From: Mycobacterium botniense
GTDB taxonomy: Bacteria > Actinomycetota > Actinomycetes > Mycobacteriales > Mycobacteriaceae
Assembly (NCBI RefSeq): GCF_010723305.1
Contig: NZ_BLKW01000002.1
Span: 1,240,001-1,304,000, forward strand
Direction of reading: 5' to 3'
DNA: 64,000 nt
Notes under the pieces: model-generated
Seen by the model: the letters and a program-made list of their open reading frames with translations, nothing else
The model's database searches: none
What the model was told of the DNA's origin: nothing
Made by a program: the position numbers and the translations under genes
Shown here: positions 53,374 through 62,500 of the stretch, piece by piece
Layout of the letters: the number at the start of each line of letters is the position of its first letter
Position numbering within the stretch: position 1 is the stretch's first letter

Positions 53374-54989
53374 GCACTGTCTTCGATATCCGCAACCTGC
53401 GGCTGCCGAGAATGTCACGTGCGTCGGTAGTCATCGGATCGCTGGCGGTGGTGCTGGCCCTCGTCGCCGCGTTTGTCGGAAGGCAGCTTTACCGCGAGTT
53501 GACCAACAACACCGTCGTGGCGTACTTCCCCGAGGCGAACGCGCTCTATGCCGGGGATCAAGTGCGGATCATGGGCGTGCAGGTGGGGTCGATCGACAAG
53601 ATTGAGCCGGCCGGCGACAAGATGAAGGTGACGTTTCACTACAACAACACCTACAAGGTGCCCGCCAACGCGTCCGCGGTCATCCTCAACCCGACCCTGG
53701 TGGCGGCGCGCTTCATTCAGTTGGAGCCGCCGTACCGCGGCGGCCCGGTGCTCGCCGACGGTGCGGTGATCCCGATCGAGCGCACCCAGGTGCCCACCGA
53801 GTGGGACCAGTTACGCAACAGCGTCACCAACATCATTTCCAAACTCGGCCCGACAAAAGAGCAACCCAAGGGGCCTTTCGGCGAGGTCATCGAATCGTTC
53901 GCCGATGGACTGGCCGGCAAGGGCAAGCAGATCAACACCACCTTCGACAGCCTCTCGCGTGCGTTGACCGCACTCAACGAAGGCCGCGGCGACTTCTTCG
54001 GGGTGCTGCGCAGCCTGGCGCTGTTCGTCGACGCCTTACACCAGGACGATCAGCAGTTCGTGGCGTTGAACAAAAACCTCGCCCAGTTCACCAGCAGCCT
54101 GACCCGCTCTGATCGGGACCTGGCTACTGCGATACAGCAGTTCGATGGTCTGCTGTCCACCCTGCGCCCATTCCTGGCCCGCAACCGCGAGGTGCTCGCT
54201 CACGACATCAACAACCTCGCCACCGCCACCACGACACTGGTCCAGCCTGACCCGTTAAACGGGTTGGAGACCGGCTTACATGTTCTGCCCACCGCGGCCG
54301 CGAACATCAACCAGATCTACCATCCCGCGCAGGGCGCGGTCGTGGCGATTGCGGCAATCCAGAACTTCGCCAACCCCATGCAGTTCATCTGCAGCTCGAT
54401 TCAGGCCGGCAGCCGGCTCGGCTATCAGGAGTCGGCCGAGCTGTGCGCGCAATACCTGGCGCCGATTCTGGATGCGATCAAATTCAACTACTTGCCCTTC
54501 GGGCTCAACCTGTTCAGCACGGCCGCCACCTTGCCGAAGGAGATCGCCTACTCCGAACCCCGGTTGCAACCACCGAACGGATATAAGGACACCACCGTCC
54601 CCGGGATCTGGGTGCCGGACACGCCGTTATCGCACCGCAACACCCAACAGGGCTGGGTCGTCGCGCCGGGCATGCAAGGGACACAGGTGGGGCCGATCAC
54701 TGCGGGGCTGCTGACGCCCGAGTCGCTGGCCGAACTGATGGGTGGCCCGGATGCTCCGCCTCCGCCGGGAGGGTTGCAGACGCCGCCGGGGCCGCCGAAC
54801 GCCTACAACGAATATCCGGTGTTACCGCCGATCGGTGTGCAGGCGCCGCAGGTTCCCATCCCTCCGCCTCCGCCGGCACCGGGTGTGGTCCCGGGCCCGG
54901 TTCCGCCGACACCGGCCCCGGTGGGGGGACCGGCTGGACCACCGCTGCCCGCTGAAGCGGCGGCCGCATCCGCGGGAGCGGGCTCGTGA
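53370..54989 (+). CDS. mce1D: Mce-family protein Mce1D
   Basis: 539 residues from TTG 53370 (MSTVFDIRNLRLPRMSRASV), overlapping the mce1C stop as TTGA. Anchor VIGSLAVVLALVAAFVG, MCE domain NNTVVAYFPEANALYAGDQV and RIMGVQVGSIDKI, extended helical part, and a Pro-rich C-terminus (PPPPPAPGVVPGPVPPTPA). A rare TTG start with coupling is unusual but the N-terminus is otherwise typical. Confidence 0.94.
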   Translation: MSTVFDIRNLRLPRMSRASVVIGSLAVVLALVAAFVGRQLYRELTNNTVVAYFPEANALYAGDQVRIMGVQVGSIDKIEPAGDKMKVTFHYNNTYKVPANASAVILNPTLVAARFIQLEPPYRGGPVLADGAVIPIERTQVPTEWDQLRNSVTNIISKLGPTKEQPKGPFGEVIESFADGLAGKGKQINTTFDSLSRALTALNEGRGDFFGVLRSLALFVDALHQDDQQFVALNKNLAQFTSSLTRSDRDLATAIQQFDGLLSTLRPFLARNREVLAHDINNLATATTTLVQPDPLNGLETGLHVLPTAAANINQIYHPAQGAVVAIAAIQNFANPMQFICSSIQAGSRLGYQESAELCAQYLAPILDAIKFNYLPFGLNLFSTAATLPKEIAYSEPRLQPPNGYKDTTVPGIWVPDTPLSHRNTQQGWVVAPGMQGTQVGPITAGLLTPESLAELMGGPDAPPPPGGLQTPPGPPNAYNEYPVLPPIGVQAPQVPIPPPPPAPGVVPGPVPPTPAPVGGPAGPPLPAEAAAASAGAGS

Positions 54990-55117
54990 GGCGCGTGACA
55001 AGCACCGTCGATACCCAGAACCCGGCGAGCCGGCGGCTCTGGTGGCGGGTGAGCAGCGCGGTCCATGCGGCGGGCAAGCCGAACCGGCGGCAACCGCAGA
55101 AGGGGGTGAGGGTGACC

Positions 55118-56284
55118 ATGATCGGCGTGATCGGCCGCAGAGCCCGGCACCGGGCCTGGCAGGGCTTGGTTTTACTGGTGATCGCTTTGGCGGTGAGTTC
55201 CTGTGGCTGGCAAGGCATCTCGAATGTGTCGGTCCCTGGCGGCCCGGGCAGCGGCGCCGGGTCCTACACGATTTACGTCCAGGTCCCGGACACACTGGCG
55301 ATCAACGGCAACAGCAAGGTGATGGTGGCCGACGTCTTCGTCGGCAAGATTCGTGCGATCCAACTGAAAAACTGGATCGCCACGCTGACACTTGGGGTGG
55401 ATAAAAGCGTCAAGCTGCCCAAGAACGCGATCGCCCGAATCGGGCAGACGAGCCTGTTGGGTACTCAGCATGTGGAGCTGGATTCGCCGCCTCACCCGTC
55501 CCCGGAGCTGCTGAAGAATGGTGACACGATCCCGCTGAAGAACTCGTCGGCCTATCCCACCGTCGAACAGACGCTGGCCAGTCTTGCCCTGATCTTGCGG
55601 GGCGGCGACGTCCCCAACCTTGAAGTGCTGCAGAACGAGATCTACAACATCGTCAACGGGCGAGCCAAGCAGATTCGTGCCCTGCTCGGCAAGCTGGACA
55701 CCTTCACCCGTCAAGTCGACGCGCAACGCGATGACATCACCCGGGCCATCGATTCCACCAACCGGCTGCTGGCGTACGTGGGTCCCCGTTCGGATGTGAT
55801 CGACCGGGCTCTCATCGAGTTCCCACCGCTGGTCAAGCATTTCGACGAGAAACAGCAACTTCTCATCAATGCGGTCGACGCGGTGGGGCGGCTCAGCCAG
55901 GAAGCCGGCCAGTACTTGTCCGCATCGCGGGGAAGTTTGCACCAGGACTTGCAGTCATTGCAGTGTCCGTTGCGAGAGCTTGGCCGCGCCGCACCGTATC
56001 TGTTCGGGGCGCTCAAGCTCATCGGCACCCAGCCCTTCGACATCGACAGCGTGCCGAAGCTGATGCGAGGTGATTACATGAACGTGTCGCTGACGCTCGA
56101 CCTGACCTTGAGCGCTGTCGACAACGCGTTCCTCACCGGAACGGGGCTCTCGGGAGCGTTGCGCGCGCTGGAGCAATCCTACGGCCGCGACCCCCAAACG
56201 ATGATTCCCGACGTCCGCTACACGCCGAACCCCAACGACGTGCCCGGCGGTCCCCTGGTGGAAAGGGCGGACCGGCAGTGCTGA
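55118..56284 (+). CDS. mce1E: Mce-family lipoprotein Mce1E (LprK)
   Basis: 388 residues from ATG 55118 (MIGVIGRRARHRAWQGLVLL), preceded by AGGGGGTGAGGG. The lipobox AVSSC puts the lipidated Cys at residue 29, a normal lipoprotein signal length. Rv0173 is about 390 residues. The frame is open upstream to GTG 54986, which overlaps the mce1D stop, and automated calls may use it (432 residues), but it would bury the signal. MCE domain: YTIYVQVPDTLAINGNSKVM, VADVFVGKIRAIQ. LprK-type E subunits anchor the complex. Confidence 0.88.
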   Translation: MIGVIGRRARHRAWQGLVLLVIALAVSSCGWQGISNVSVPGGPGSGAGSYTIYVQVPDTLAINGNSKVMVADVFVGKIRAIQLKNWIATLTLGVDKSVKLPKNAIARIGQTSLLGTQHVELDSPPHPSPELLKNGDTIPLKNSSAYPTVEQTLASLALILRGGDVPNLEVLQNEIYNIVNGRAKQIRALLGKLDTFTRQVDAQRDDITRAIDSTNRLLAYVGPRSDVIDRALIEFPPLVKHFDEKQQLLINAVDAVGRLSQEAGQYLSASRGSLHQDLQSLQCPLRELGRAAPYLFGALKLIGTQPFDIDSVPKLMRGDYMNVSLTLDLTLSAVDNAFLTGTGLSGALRALEQSYGRDPQTMIPDVRYTPNPNDVPGGPLVERADRQC

Positions 56285-57840
56285 GCACCGTCATCAAGCG
56301 CCAGCTGATCTTGTTCAGCATCCTGACCGTGGTCGCGCTCGTGGTGCTGGGCTGGTATTACCTGCGGATTCCCACGCTCATGGGGATCGGCCAATACACC
56401 TTGAAGGCGGACCTGCCGGCCTCGGGCGGTCTGTATCCCACCGCTAACGTGACGTACCGTGGCATCACCATCGGCAAGGTGATCGACGTGGAGCCGACCG
56501 AGGCGGGCGCCGAGGCGACGATGAGCATCGCCAGCCGGTACAAAATCCCGATCGACGCGGTTGCCAACGTCCATTCGGTCTCAGCGGTTGGCGAGCAGTA
56601 TCTGGACCTGGTGTCGAAGGGCAACCCCGGCAAATACTTTGCGCCCGGGCAGACGATCACCCAGGGCACGGTGCCCGCGGAGATCGGTCCGGCGCTGGAC
56701 ACCGCCTACCGGGGACTGAAAGCACTGCCCAAGGACAAGATCGCTTCGCTGCTCGATGAGACGTCCCAAGCGGTGGGCGGCCTCGGGCCTGCTCTGCAAA
56801 GGCTGGTCGATGCCACCCAGGCGATCGTCGGCGATTTCAAAACCAACATCGGCGACGTCAACGACATCATTCAGCACTCCGGGCCGGTCATCGACAGCCA
56901 GGTCAACTCGGGAGATGCGATCGAACGCTGGGCCCGGAACCTGAATAGCCTGGCCGCGCAGGCTGCGCGCACCGATCCGCATGTGAAAAACGTTCTCACC
57001 CAGGCTCCCCCGACCGCGGACCAGGTTAACTCCGTGTTCAGCGATGTCCGTGAGTCACTGCCGCAAACGTTGGCGAACCTGGCGATCGTGTTGGACATGC
57101 TCAAGCGCTACCACAACGGCCTCGAACAGTACCTGGTTTTTCTGCCGCAGGGGGCGGCGATCGCCCAGACGGTGGCTGCACCGTTTGATAAGGAAGGCAT
57201 GGCCGCCCTCGACCTGGCATTCTCCATCAACCAGCCGCCACCGTGTTTGACCGGTTTTCTTCCGGCATCTGAATGGCGGTCTCCGGCAGACACCAGCCCA
57301 CAACCGTTACCGTCGGGGTTGTACTGCAAGATTCCCCAGGATACGCCGGCGAACGTGGTGCGCGGATCACGAAACATTCCGTGTGTAGACGTCCCCGGTA
57401 AACGTGCTGCGACGCCGCAGGAGTGCCGCAGCAACAAGCCTTATGTTCCGTTGGGCACCAACCCCTGGTACGGGGATCCCAACCAGATCCGCAACTGCCC
57501 GGCACCGGGGGCGCGCTGCGATCAGCCCGTGGATCCAGGCAGGGTGATACCGGCGCCCTCGATCAACAACGGTTTGAACCCCGCGCCCGCCGACCGGCTG
57601 CCACCGGGGGGCTCGCCGCCGCCCATCAGTGACCCGCTGCAACGGCCGGGATCGGGCACTGTGCAATGTAACGGCCAGCAACCCAACCCCTGCGTATACA
57701 CTCCCAGCGGAGGTCCTGCGGCGGTCTACAGTCCACAAAGCGGTGAATTAGTGGGGCCCGACGGGGTGAAGTGGACGGTCGAGAACTCGAACAAACCGGG
57801 AGACGACGGATGGAAGGAGATGCTGGCACCAGCCGGCTGA
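56278..57840 (+). CDS. mce1F: Mce-family protein Mce1F
   Basis: 520 residues from GTG 56278, overlapping mce1E by 7 bases. Anchor LILFSILTVVALVVLGWYYL, MCE domain YTLKADLPASGGLYPTANVT, YRGITIGKVIDVEP, then the long F-type helical part. The C-terminal 150 residues are Pro/Gly/Cys-rich (CLTGFLPASEW, YCKIPQD, CVDVPGK, CRSNKPY), with cysteine pairs probably disulfide-bonded outside the membrane. Last of the six Mce subunits. Confidence 0.94.
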   Translation: MLSTVIKRQLILFSILTVVALVVLGWYYLRIPTLMGIGQYTLKADLPASGGLYPTANVTYRGITIGKVIDVEPTEAGAEATMSIASRYKIPIDAVANVHSVSAVGEQYLDLVSKGNPGKYFAPGQTITQGTVPAEIGPALDTAYRGLKALPKDKIASLLDETSQAVGGLGPALQRLVDATQAIVGDFKTNIGDVNDIIQHSGPVIDSQVNSGDAIERWARNLNSLAAQAARTDPHVKNVLTQAPPTADQVNSVFSDVRESLPQTLANLAIVLDMLKRYHNGLEQYLVFLPQGAAIAQTVAAPFDKEGMAALDLAFSINQPPPCLTGFLPASEWRSPADTSPQPLPSGLYCKIPQDTPANVVRGSRNIPCVDVPGKRAATPQECRSNKPYVPLGTNPWYGDPNQIRNCPAPGARCDQPVDPGRVIPAPSINNGLNPAPADRLPPGGSPPPISDPLQRPGSGTVQCNGQQPNPCVYTPSGGPAAVYSPQSGELVGPDGVKWTVENSNKPGDDGWKEMLAPAG

Positions 57841-58631
57841 GCCGCGCCGATGCGGGTGATCCATCGTCTTCGGAGGTGACGGCCGAGGATTCGCGAGAAT
57901 CTGAGGCCGGAGCCGACCAGACTGGCCCCGGGGTGACGGCTGAGGATTCGCGAGAATCTGAGGCCGGAGCCGACCAGACTGGCCCCGGGGTGACGGCCGA
58001 GGATTCGCGAGAATCTGAGGCCGGAGCCGACCAGACTGGCCCCGAGGTGACGGCCGAGCATTCGCAGACGGCTGCCGACAGTGGCTCTGAGGTGGCAGCG
58101 GACTCGGCATCGCCCGTCCCGGTGCGCGGTCCTTCCCGACTGGGCCGGGGCTGGTTCGCCGGTATTGCTGTGGCACTTCTGCTGCTGGCCGGAGGTGTGG
58201 GTGCTGGCGGCTATTTCGCGTTGCGTGCTCATCGTCAAAGCCAGGCTCTCGCCCGCAATGACGCTGCAGCCGTGCAAGCCGCCAAGGAATGCGTCGCCGC
58301 AACGCGAGCACCGGACACCTCTGCGATGGCCGCCAGCGCCCGCAAGATTGTGGAATGCTCCACTGGCGATTTCGGGGCGCAGGCTGCGCTATACAGCGGT
58401 TTGCTCGTCGACGCGTATCAGGCCGCGAACGCTCATGTGCAGGTGTCGGACATGCGGGCGGCTGTCGAGCGCAATAACAAAGACGGTTCGGTGGATGTGC
58501 TGGTGGCGTTGCGTGTCAAGGTGACCAACAGTGAATTCAAAGATCAAGAGACCGGTTACCGCCTGCGCGTGAGAATGACGCGCGACGAGGGGCGTTACAA
58601 GATATCCAAACTCGACCAGGTCACAAAGTGA
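57810..58631 (+). CDS. mam1A: Mce-associated membrane protein Mam1A
   Basis: 273 residues from ATG 57810 (MEGDAGTSRLSRADAG), overlapping the end of mce1F by 31 bases. The N-terminal cytoplasmic part is acidic and contains the 19-residue repeat VTAEDSRESEAGADQTGPG/E three times plus a partial fourth. One membrane helix, FAGIAVALLLLAGGVGAGG, then an outside NTF2-like domain ending RYKISKLDQVTK. Mam proteins are thought to stabilise Mce complexes. Repeat number may vary between strains. Equivalent to Rv0175. Confidence 0.9.
   Translation: MEGDAGTSRLSRADAGDPSSSEVTAEDSRESEAGADQTGPGVTAEDSRESEAGADQTGPGVTAEDSRESEAGADQTGPEVTAEHSQTAADSGSEVAADSASPVPVRGPSRLGRGWFAGIAVALLLLAGGVGAGGYFALRAHRQSQALARNDAAAVQAAKECVAATRAPDTSAMAASARKIVECSTGDFGAQAALYSGLLVDAYQAANAHVQVSDMRAAVERNNKDGSVDVLVALRVKVTNSEFKDQETGYRLRVRMTRDEGRYKISKLDQVTK
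57876..58064 (+). repeat. 57-bp in-frame tandem repeat (candidate VNTR) in mam1A
   Basis: Three full copies start at 57876, 57933 and 57990, each 57 bases, followed by a fourth that matches for about 18 bases from 58047. Copies are nearly identical (one C/T and one G/A-type change seen). The unit length is a multiple of three, so expansion or contraction preserves the frame. Confidence 0.9.
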
Positions 58632-59602
58632 CGGTAGCTGTCGACGAGACCGCAACATCTGAGGCTGTTCCAGAAGCATCCCCGAATGCGTTGGCTCCTT
58701 GGCGCCTCCGAGCTGGTGCTTTCGTGCTGGATTTGGTGCCAGGTGTGGCAGTGGTGGTCACGATGGCGCTGGTTGCGTTGATGATGCCGCTGCGCGGCCC
58801 TTGGTGGTGGGTGTGCGTGTGCGTCGCGGCGCTGGTGATTGTGCTGATGGGAGTCAACCGGTGGCTGTTGCCGAGTGTCACCGGCTGGAGCCTGGGCCGG
58901 GCAGCTGCCGGCGTGCGGGTGACCCGCAGCGACGGCTCGGCTGCGGGACCGTGGCTGCTGCTGAGCAGAGATCTCGCCCATCTGCTTGACACCCTGTCGG
59001 TTTTGGTGGGTTGGCTGTGGCCGCTGTGGGATTCGCGGCGACGCACCTTCGCCGACTTACTGCTGCGCACTGAGGTCCGGGTTGAGCCTGGCCCGCCTTT
59101 CAGGAATGTGCGCCCGCTGGCGGTGGCGGTGCTAGCGGTAGCGGCATTCACCTGCACCGCAGGGGCCGTGCTCGGCTATGCCGCGGTGTATCGCAATGAC
59201 CGGGCCACCGAGCACACTCGCGCCCAGATTGCGCGGCAGGGGCCCAAAATCGTCAGCGAGATGCTGAGTTACGATCCCAAAACGCTACCAAGTGATTTCG
59301 AACGCGCACGGTCGCTGGCCACCGACAAATACCGTGAACAGTTGGCCGCCCAGCAGGCGGCGGTGCAAAAAGGTCACCCCGTCACCAACGAGTATTGGGT
59401 CGCCGACAGTTCGATCCAGTCGGCGACGCCGGATCGGGCCACCATGCTGTTGTTTATGCAGGGCCGGCGAGGCTCGCCACCGGAAGAACGATACATCAGC
59501 GCAACAGTGCGGGCGACTTTCGCCAAAGGCGCGGACGCGCGTTGGCGTGTTGACGACCTCAGCGTGTTGACAAAACCCAAACCGGGTCAGAACGGAAAAT
59601 GA
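58628..59602 (+). CDS. mam1B: Mce-associated protein Mam1B, RDD-domain
   Basis: 324 residues from GTG 58628, which overlaps the mam1A stop. N-terminal RDD-type membrane domain: LRAGAFVLDLVPGVAVVVTM, a second helix WWWVCVCVAALVIVLMGV, GWSLGRAAAGVRVTRSDG, and DSRRRTFADLLLRTEV. A further helix (VRPLAVAVLAVAAFTCTAGA) leads to an exported C-terminal domain like that of the other Mam proteins. Equivalent to Rv0176 (about 322 residues). Confidence 0.9.
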   Translation: MTVAVDETATSEAVPEASPNALAPWRLRAGAFVLDLVPGVAVVVTMALVALMMPLRGPWWWVCVCVAALVIVLMGVNRWLLPSVTGWSLGRAAAGVRVTRSDGSAAGPWLLLSRDLAHLLDTLSVLVGWLWPLWDSRRRTFADLLLRTEVRVEPGPPFRNVRPLAVAVLAVAAFTCTAGAVLGYAAVYRNDRATEHTRAQIARQGPKIVSEMLSYDPKTLPSDFERARSLATDKYREQLAAQQAAVQKGHPVTNEYWVADSSIQSATPDRATMLLFMQGRRGSPPEERYISATVRATFAKGADARWRVDDLSVLTKPKPGQNGK

Positions 59603-60195
59603 GTCCCCGGCGCAAGATTCAACCCGGCGAGCGGCCGCTTCTGGTCGCGCCGACGGGCAGGCCATCGCGCTGGTGGACGTTGCGACGGCCCACCTGGCAG
59701 TTGCGATCCCGGCAGTGGGGCTTGCCGCTGACCGCGGCTGCGGCTGCCGTGGTGGCGCTGGCCGCGATCACGGCGTGCATCCTCATGCTGGTTTCGCATG
59801 AAGCGGACCGACGCACAACGGTCAAGGACGCCGCCGTCCTCACCTATGTGCGCGCCTTCATGGCGGAGTTCACATCCATCGATCCGTTCCACGCCAACGA
59901 CTATGTGGATCGGATCCTGGATCAGGCCACGGGTGATTTCGCCAAGCAGTACCAGGACCACGCCAACGAGATCCTTCTTGGGATCGCGCGAGCCGAACCG
60001 ACCAAGGGCACTGTACTGGACGCCGGCGTGGAACGCTGGAACGACGACGGTAGCGCCACCGTCCTGGTGGCCACCGCGGTCGCTTCAAAGTCGCCGGACG
60101 GTAAACAGGTCATTGAGAACACGAATCGCTGGGTAGCCACCGCCAAGCAGGAAGGAAGCCAGTGGAAGATCAGCAACCTGCTGCAGGTGATGTGA
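59599..60195 (+). CDS. mam1C: Mce-associated membrane protein Mam1C
   Basis: 198 residues; ATG overlaps the mam1B stop (ATGA). Basic N-terminus, single helix LTAAAAAVVALAAITACILM, then the exported NTF2-like domain with FTSIDPFHANDYVDRILDQA and WVATAKQEGSQWKISNLLQV. Mam proteins use this fold repeatedly. Equivalent to Rv0177. Its stop overlaps the mam1D start as GTGA. Confidence 0.9.
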   Translation: MSPRRKIQPGERPLLVAPTGRPSRWWTLRRPTWQLRSRQWGLPLTAAAAAVVALAAITACILMLVSHEADRRTTVKDAAVLTYVRAFMAEFTSIDPFHANDYVDRILDQATGDFAKQYQDHANEILLGIARAEPTKGTVLDAGVERWNDDGSATVLVATAVASKSPDGKQVIENTNRWVATAKQEGSQWKISNLLQVM

Positions 60196-61058
60196 CCGGA
60201 GCCCGACCGCCGCGGCGTATGTCTCGGTGGCGGCCACTTCGTCGCGCCCGCACCGCGTCCCCGGCCACCGAGGACGTCGACCCGGCGTCCTCCGGAGCGG
60301 ACGTCACCGGTTGCGACGCTGCCGCCGAGACCGATGCCGGGCTGCCCAGCGCACAAGATCCGCACCCTGGCACCGAGCGTCAATCCTTATCAGGAACGGA
60401 CGAAAGCCACGACACCACAACAGATTCAGCGTCCAGCGAACCAGACGACATCCAGAGCGACGAAACACACGACGCCGCCGACCACAGCGGCGCCGAGGCG
60501 GCGCCGGAAGTCGAACAGACTGGTGCGACACGGACCAGGCAGCCGGCCGGTAAGCGGCTTGTCCTTGTTGTGGGCGCGGCGGCGGCACTGTTCGTGGGGT
60601 CCGCGGCGTTTGCCGGCGCAGCGGTCCAACCGTATCTTGCCGACCAGGCCACCGTGGCCACCAAGCTCAAGATCGCGCGAACCGCGGCCAATGCGATTAC
60701 CACGTTGTGGACCTACACGCCCGAGAACATGGACACGCTGGCAGACCGTGCGGGCAACTACCTGACCGGCGATTTCGAGGCCCAATACCGTAAATTCGTC
60801 GATCGGATCGCCGCAGCGAACAAACAGGCGAAAATCACCAATAACACCCAGGTGACCGGGGCGGCGGTGGAATCGCTGAACGGCTCCGAGGCTATCGCCA
60901 TCGTCTACACCAACACCACCTCGACAAGTCCGCTGACCAAGGGCATCCCGTCGCTGAAGTACTTGTCGTACCGGCTGTTCATGAAGCGTGAGCACGCCCG
61001 CTGGCTCGTGACCAGGATGACGACGATCACCGCCCTGGATTTGACGCCCCGCCTGTAG
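60192..61058 (+). CDS. mam1D: Mce-associated membrane protein Mam1D
   Basis: 288 residues from GTG 60192. A long acidic, Ser/Thr/Asp-rich N-terminal part (about 1-115, including TDESHDTTTDSASSEPDD) is presumably cytoplasmic. It is followed by one helix LVLVVGAAAALFVGSAAFAG and an exported NTF2-like domain ending LVTRMTTITALDLTPRL. The ORF could start at 60162, but the coupled GTG is preferred. Equivalent to Rv0178. Last gene of the operon, followed by a hairpin. Confidence 0.88.
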   Translation: MTGARPPRRMSRWRPLRRARTASPATEDVDPASSGADVTGCDAAAETDAGLPSAQDPHPGTERQSLSGTDESHDTTTDSASSEPDDIQSDETHDAADHSGAEAAPEVEQTGATRTRQPAGKRLVLVVGAAAALFVGSAAFAGAAVQPYLADQATVATKLKIARTAANAITTLWTYTPENMDTLADRAGNYLTGDFEAQYRKFVDRIAAANKQAKITNNTQVTGAAVESLNGSEAIAIVYTNTTSTSPLTKGIPSLKYLSYRLFMKREHARWLVTRMTTITALDLTPRL

Positions 61059-61257
61059 TGCGGCCGGTCGGGGAGGTGGTGATTGTGCCCATGCGATGTG
61101 CTGGTAGCGAAGCGGTTATTTCACCGCCGGTGCTGCTCCCCGTTGCCTCGGCGGGGCCGATGTGCCCAGCCTTTGGCCGAAGCGAGCCGCTGGCATGGGT
61201 GAGCGGGAAAGACTGCGCTGCAGCGTTACACCGGGTGGAAACGCCATTCCCGGTGCG

Positions 61258-61282
61258 CCGGCGCGGCACCAACCCGCGCCGG
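61258..61282. terminator. GC hairpin at end of mce1 operon
   Basis: CCGGCGCG (61258-61265) and CGCGCCGG (61275-61282), 8-bp stem with a 9-base loop, in the 255-base convergent gap. Probably a bidirectional terminator for mam1D and the glycosidase-like gene. Nothing else is seen in the gap. Confidence 0.55.
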
Positions 61283-61313
61283 TTCCGGGCCGATAGTTCG
61301 TGTGTGGGGGGCG

Positions 61314-62393
61314 TCAGTTGAATGCAAGCCAGCTGGGCAGCGCGCGCTCATGGGAATCGCAGAGAACCTGGCGGGTGTCGCAGTTTCCCTTCGGTGCTCC
61401 TGCTCCGGCCCACATGCCGCCGGTATCCCGGCGCAACACAATCGCCGACGATCCACCCCCGTCGAGCAACACCGCATTATCACTGCCCAGGCCGCGGAAC
61501 AGGTCCTGCATGTTATCGGGGGTGTAGTTACCGCCCTGAAAGACATACATCTCATCTTTTTGCCGGGAGTAGCCGATGGCCGTTCGCGCCGCGCTGGGCC
61601 CACCGTCATTGAGTTGACCGGTGTCGCCCGGAGACAGCAGCCCGATGCCGCTCACCGCCACAAACTTGGCACCCTTGTCCACTAAGCCCTGGATGACCGG
61701 TCCGGCGGCGTCAAAATCTTCTCTGCTTTTAGGGCGAACCACATACGGCGCAGCGCCGGACGGCAGGATCATCGTCGATAGCGCAGTCCAGTGATTGTCG
61801 CCACCGGAAAGGCCCGGCTTGCCGGCGTAGGGGATGGTACCGGTGACCGCCATGTTGGCCCGACCCTGCCCGCGCGTGTTGTCGACGAACGCGCCCATCG
61901 GTGAGCTACAGCCGGTCGACTTCCATGAACCGCCGTGCTGTCCGCGGATATCAAAGAAGTTGGCGTTGATCGCGATTGTCGGTTGGCCCAACACTTGCCA
62001 GGCTTGCAGCGGGGCGTAGGTCTCGGAAGCCTGCCACAATCCGTCGCTGGTACGGGCACCGGGATTGTGTTCGCATCGCGCCTGGTAACCGGTGTGGGTG
62101 TCCACTAGCAGGTGTGGTGAAAGTCGTTGCGACGCAGCCTTGATGATCATGAGGTGACCACCGTTGTTCATCTCGTACCACTCACCGTTGGCATTGAGCA
62201 TCGGCGTGGGATGGCCGGGCCCGAAGTTGTAGACCAAATAGGAGCCCCGAGTGGTGGCAATGGCATTGGCCAGCAAGTCACGTGCCCCGGCGTGTGCGAC
62301 AGGCTGCCCGGTGGTCACCGCCAGCACCGCAACCAGCATCAGCCCGGCGCCACAGGACACCGCGCGGCGGAGACTGGAAGCAAGACTGATCAC
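61314..62393 (-). CDS. lprO: Secreted phosphodiester glycosidase-like (NAGPA) protein, LprO position
   Basis: 359 residues from GTG 62393. Signal peptide: RRAVSCGAGLMLVAVLAVTT, with PVAHAG near the cleavage. The NAGPA/phosphodiester glycosidase domain shows TIAINANFFDIRGQHGGSWK, MGAFVDNTRG, ARTAIGYSRQKDEMYVFQGG, and VLLDGGGSSAIVLRRD. Rv0179c is called LprO, but here I see no lipobox: the only early Cys precedes the hydrophobic core. The symbol rests on position and on shared size (about 369). May remove a sugar-phosphate cap from wall lipids or glycans, an inference. Confidence 0.75.
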   Translation of the reverse strand: MISLASSLRRAVSCGAGLMLVAVLAVTTGQPVAHAGARDLLANAIATTRGSYLVYNFGPGHPTPMLNANGEWYEMNNGGHLMIIKAASQRLSPHLLVDTHTGYQARCEHNPGARTSDGLWQASETYAPLQAWQVLGQPTIAINANFFDIRGQHGGSWKSTGCSSPMGAFVDNTRGQGRANMAVTGTIPYAGKPGLSGGDNHWTALSTMILPSGAAPYVVRPKSREDFDAAGPVIQGLVDKGAKFVAVSGIGLLSPGDTGQLNDGGPSAARTAIGYSRQKDEMYVFQGGNYTPDNMQDLFRGLGSDNAVLLDGGGSSAIVLRRDTGGMWAGAGAPKGNCDTRQVLCDSHERALPSWLAFN

Positions 62394-62500
62394 AGCGCAC
62401 CTTTCGGTCCGACACCAATACACAACAAACACAACACCAGAAACACAGGTAACACACTCAACCTGCGTAACGATCGTGTGACGCTTCAGCTGCGGTGCAA

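Noticed and set aside
57876..58064. CRISPR array
   Set aside because: The repeats are contiguous 57-bp units with no spacers and are in frame inside mam1A, so it is a coding tandem repeat.
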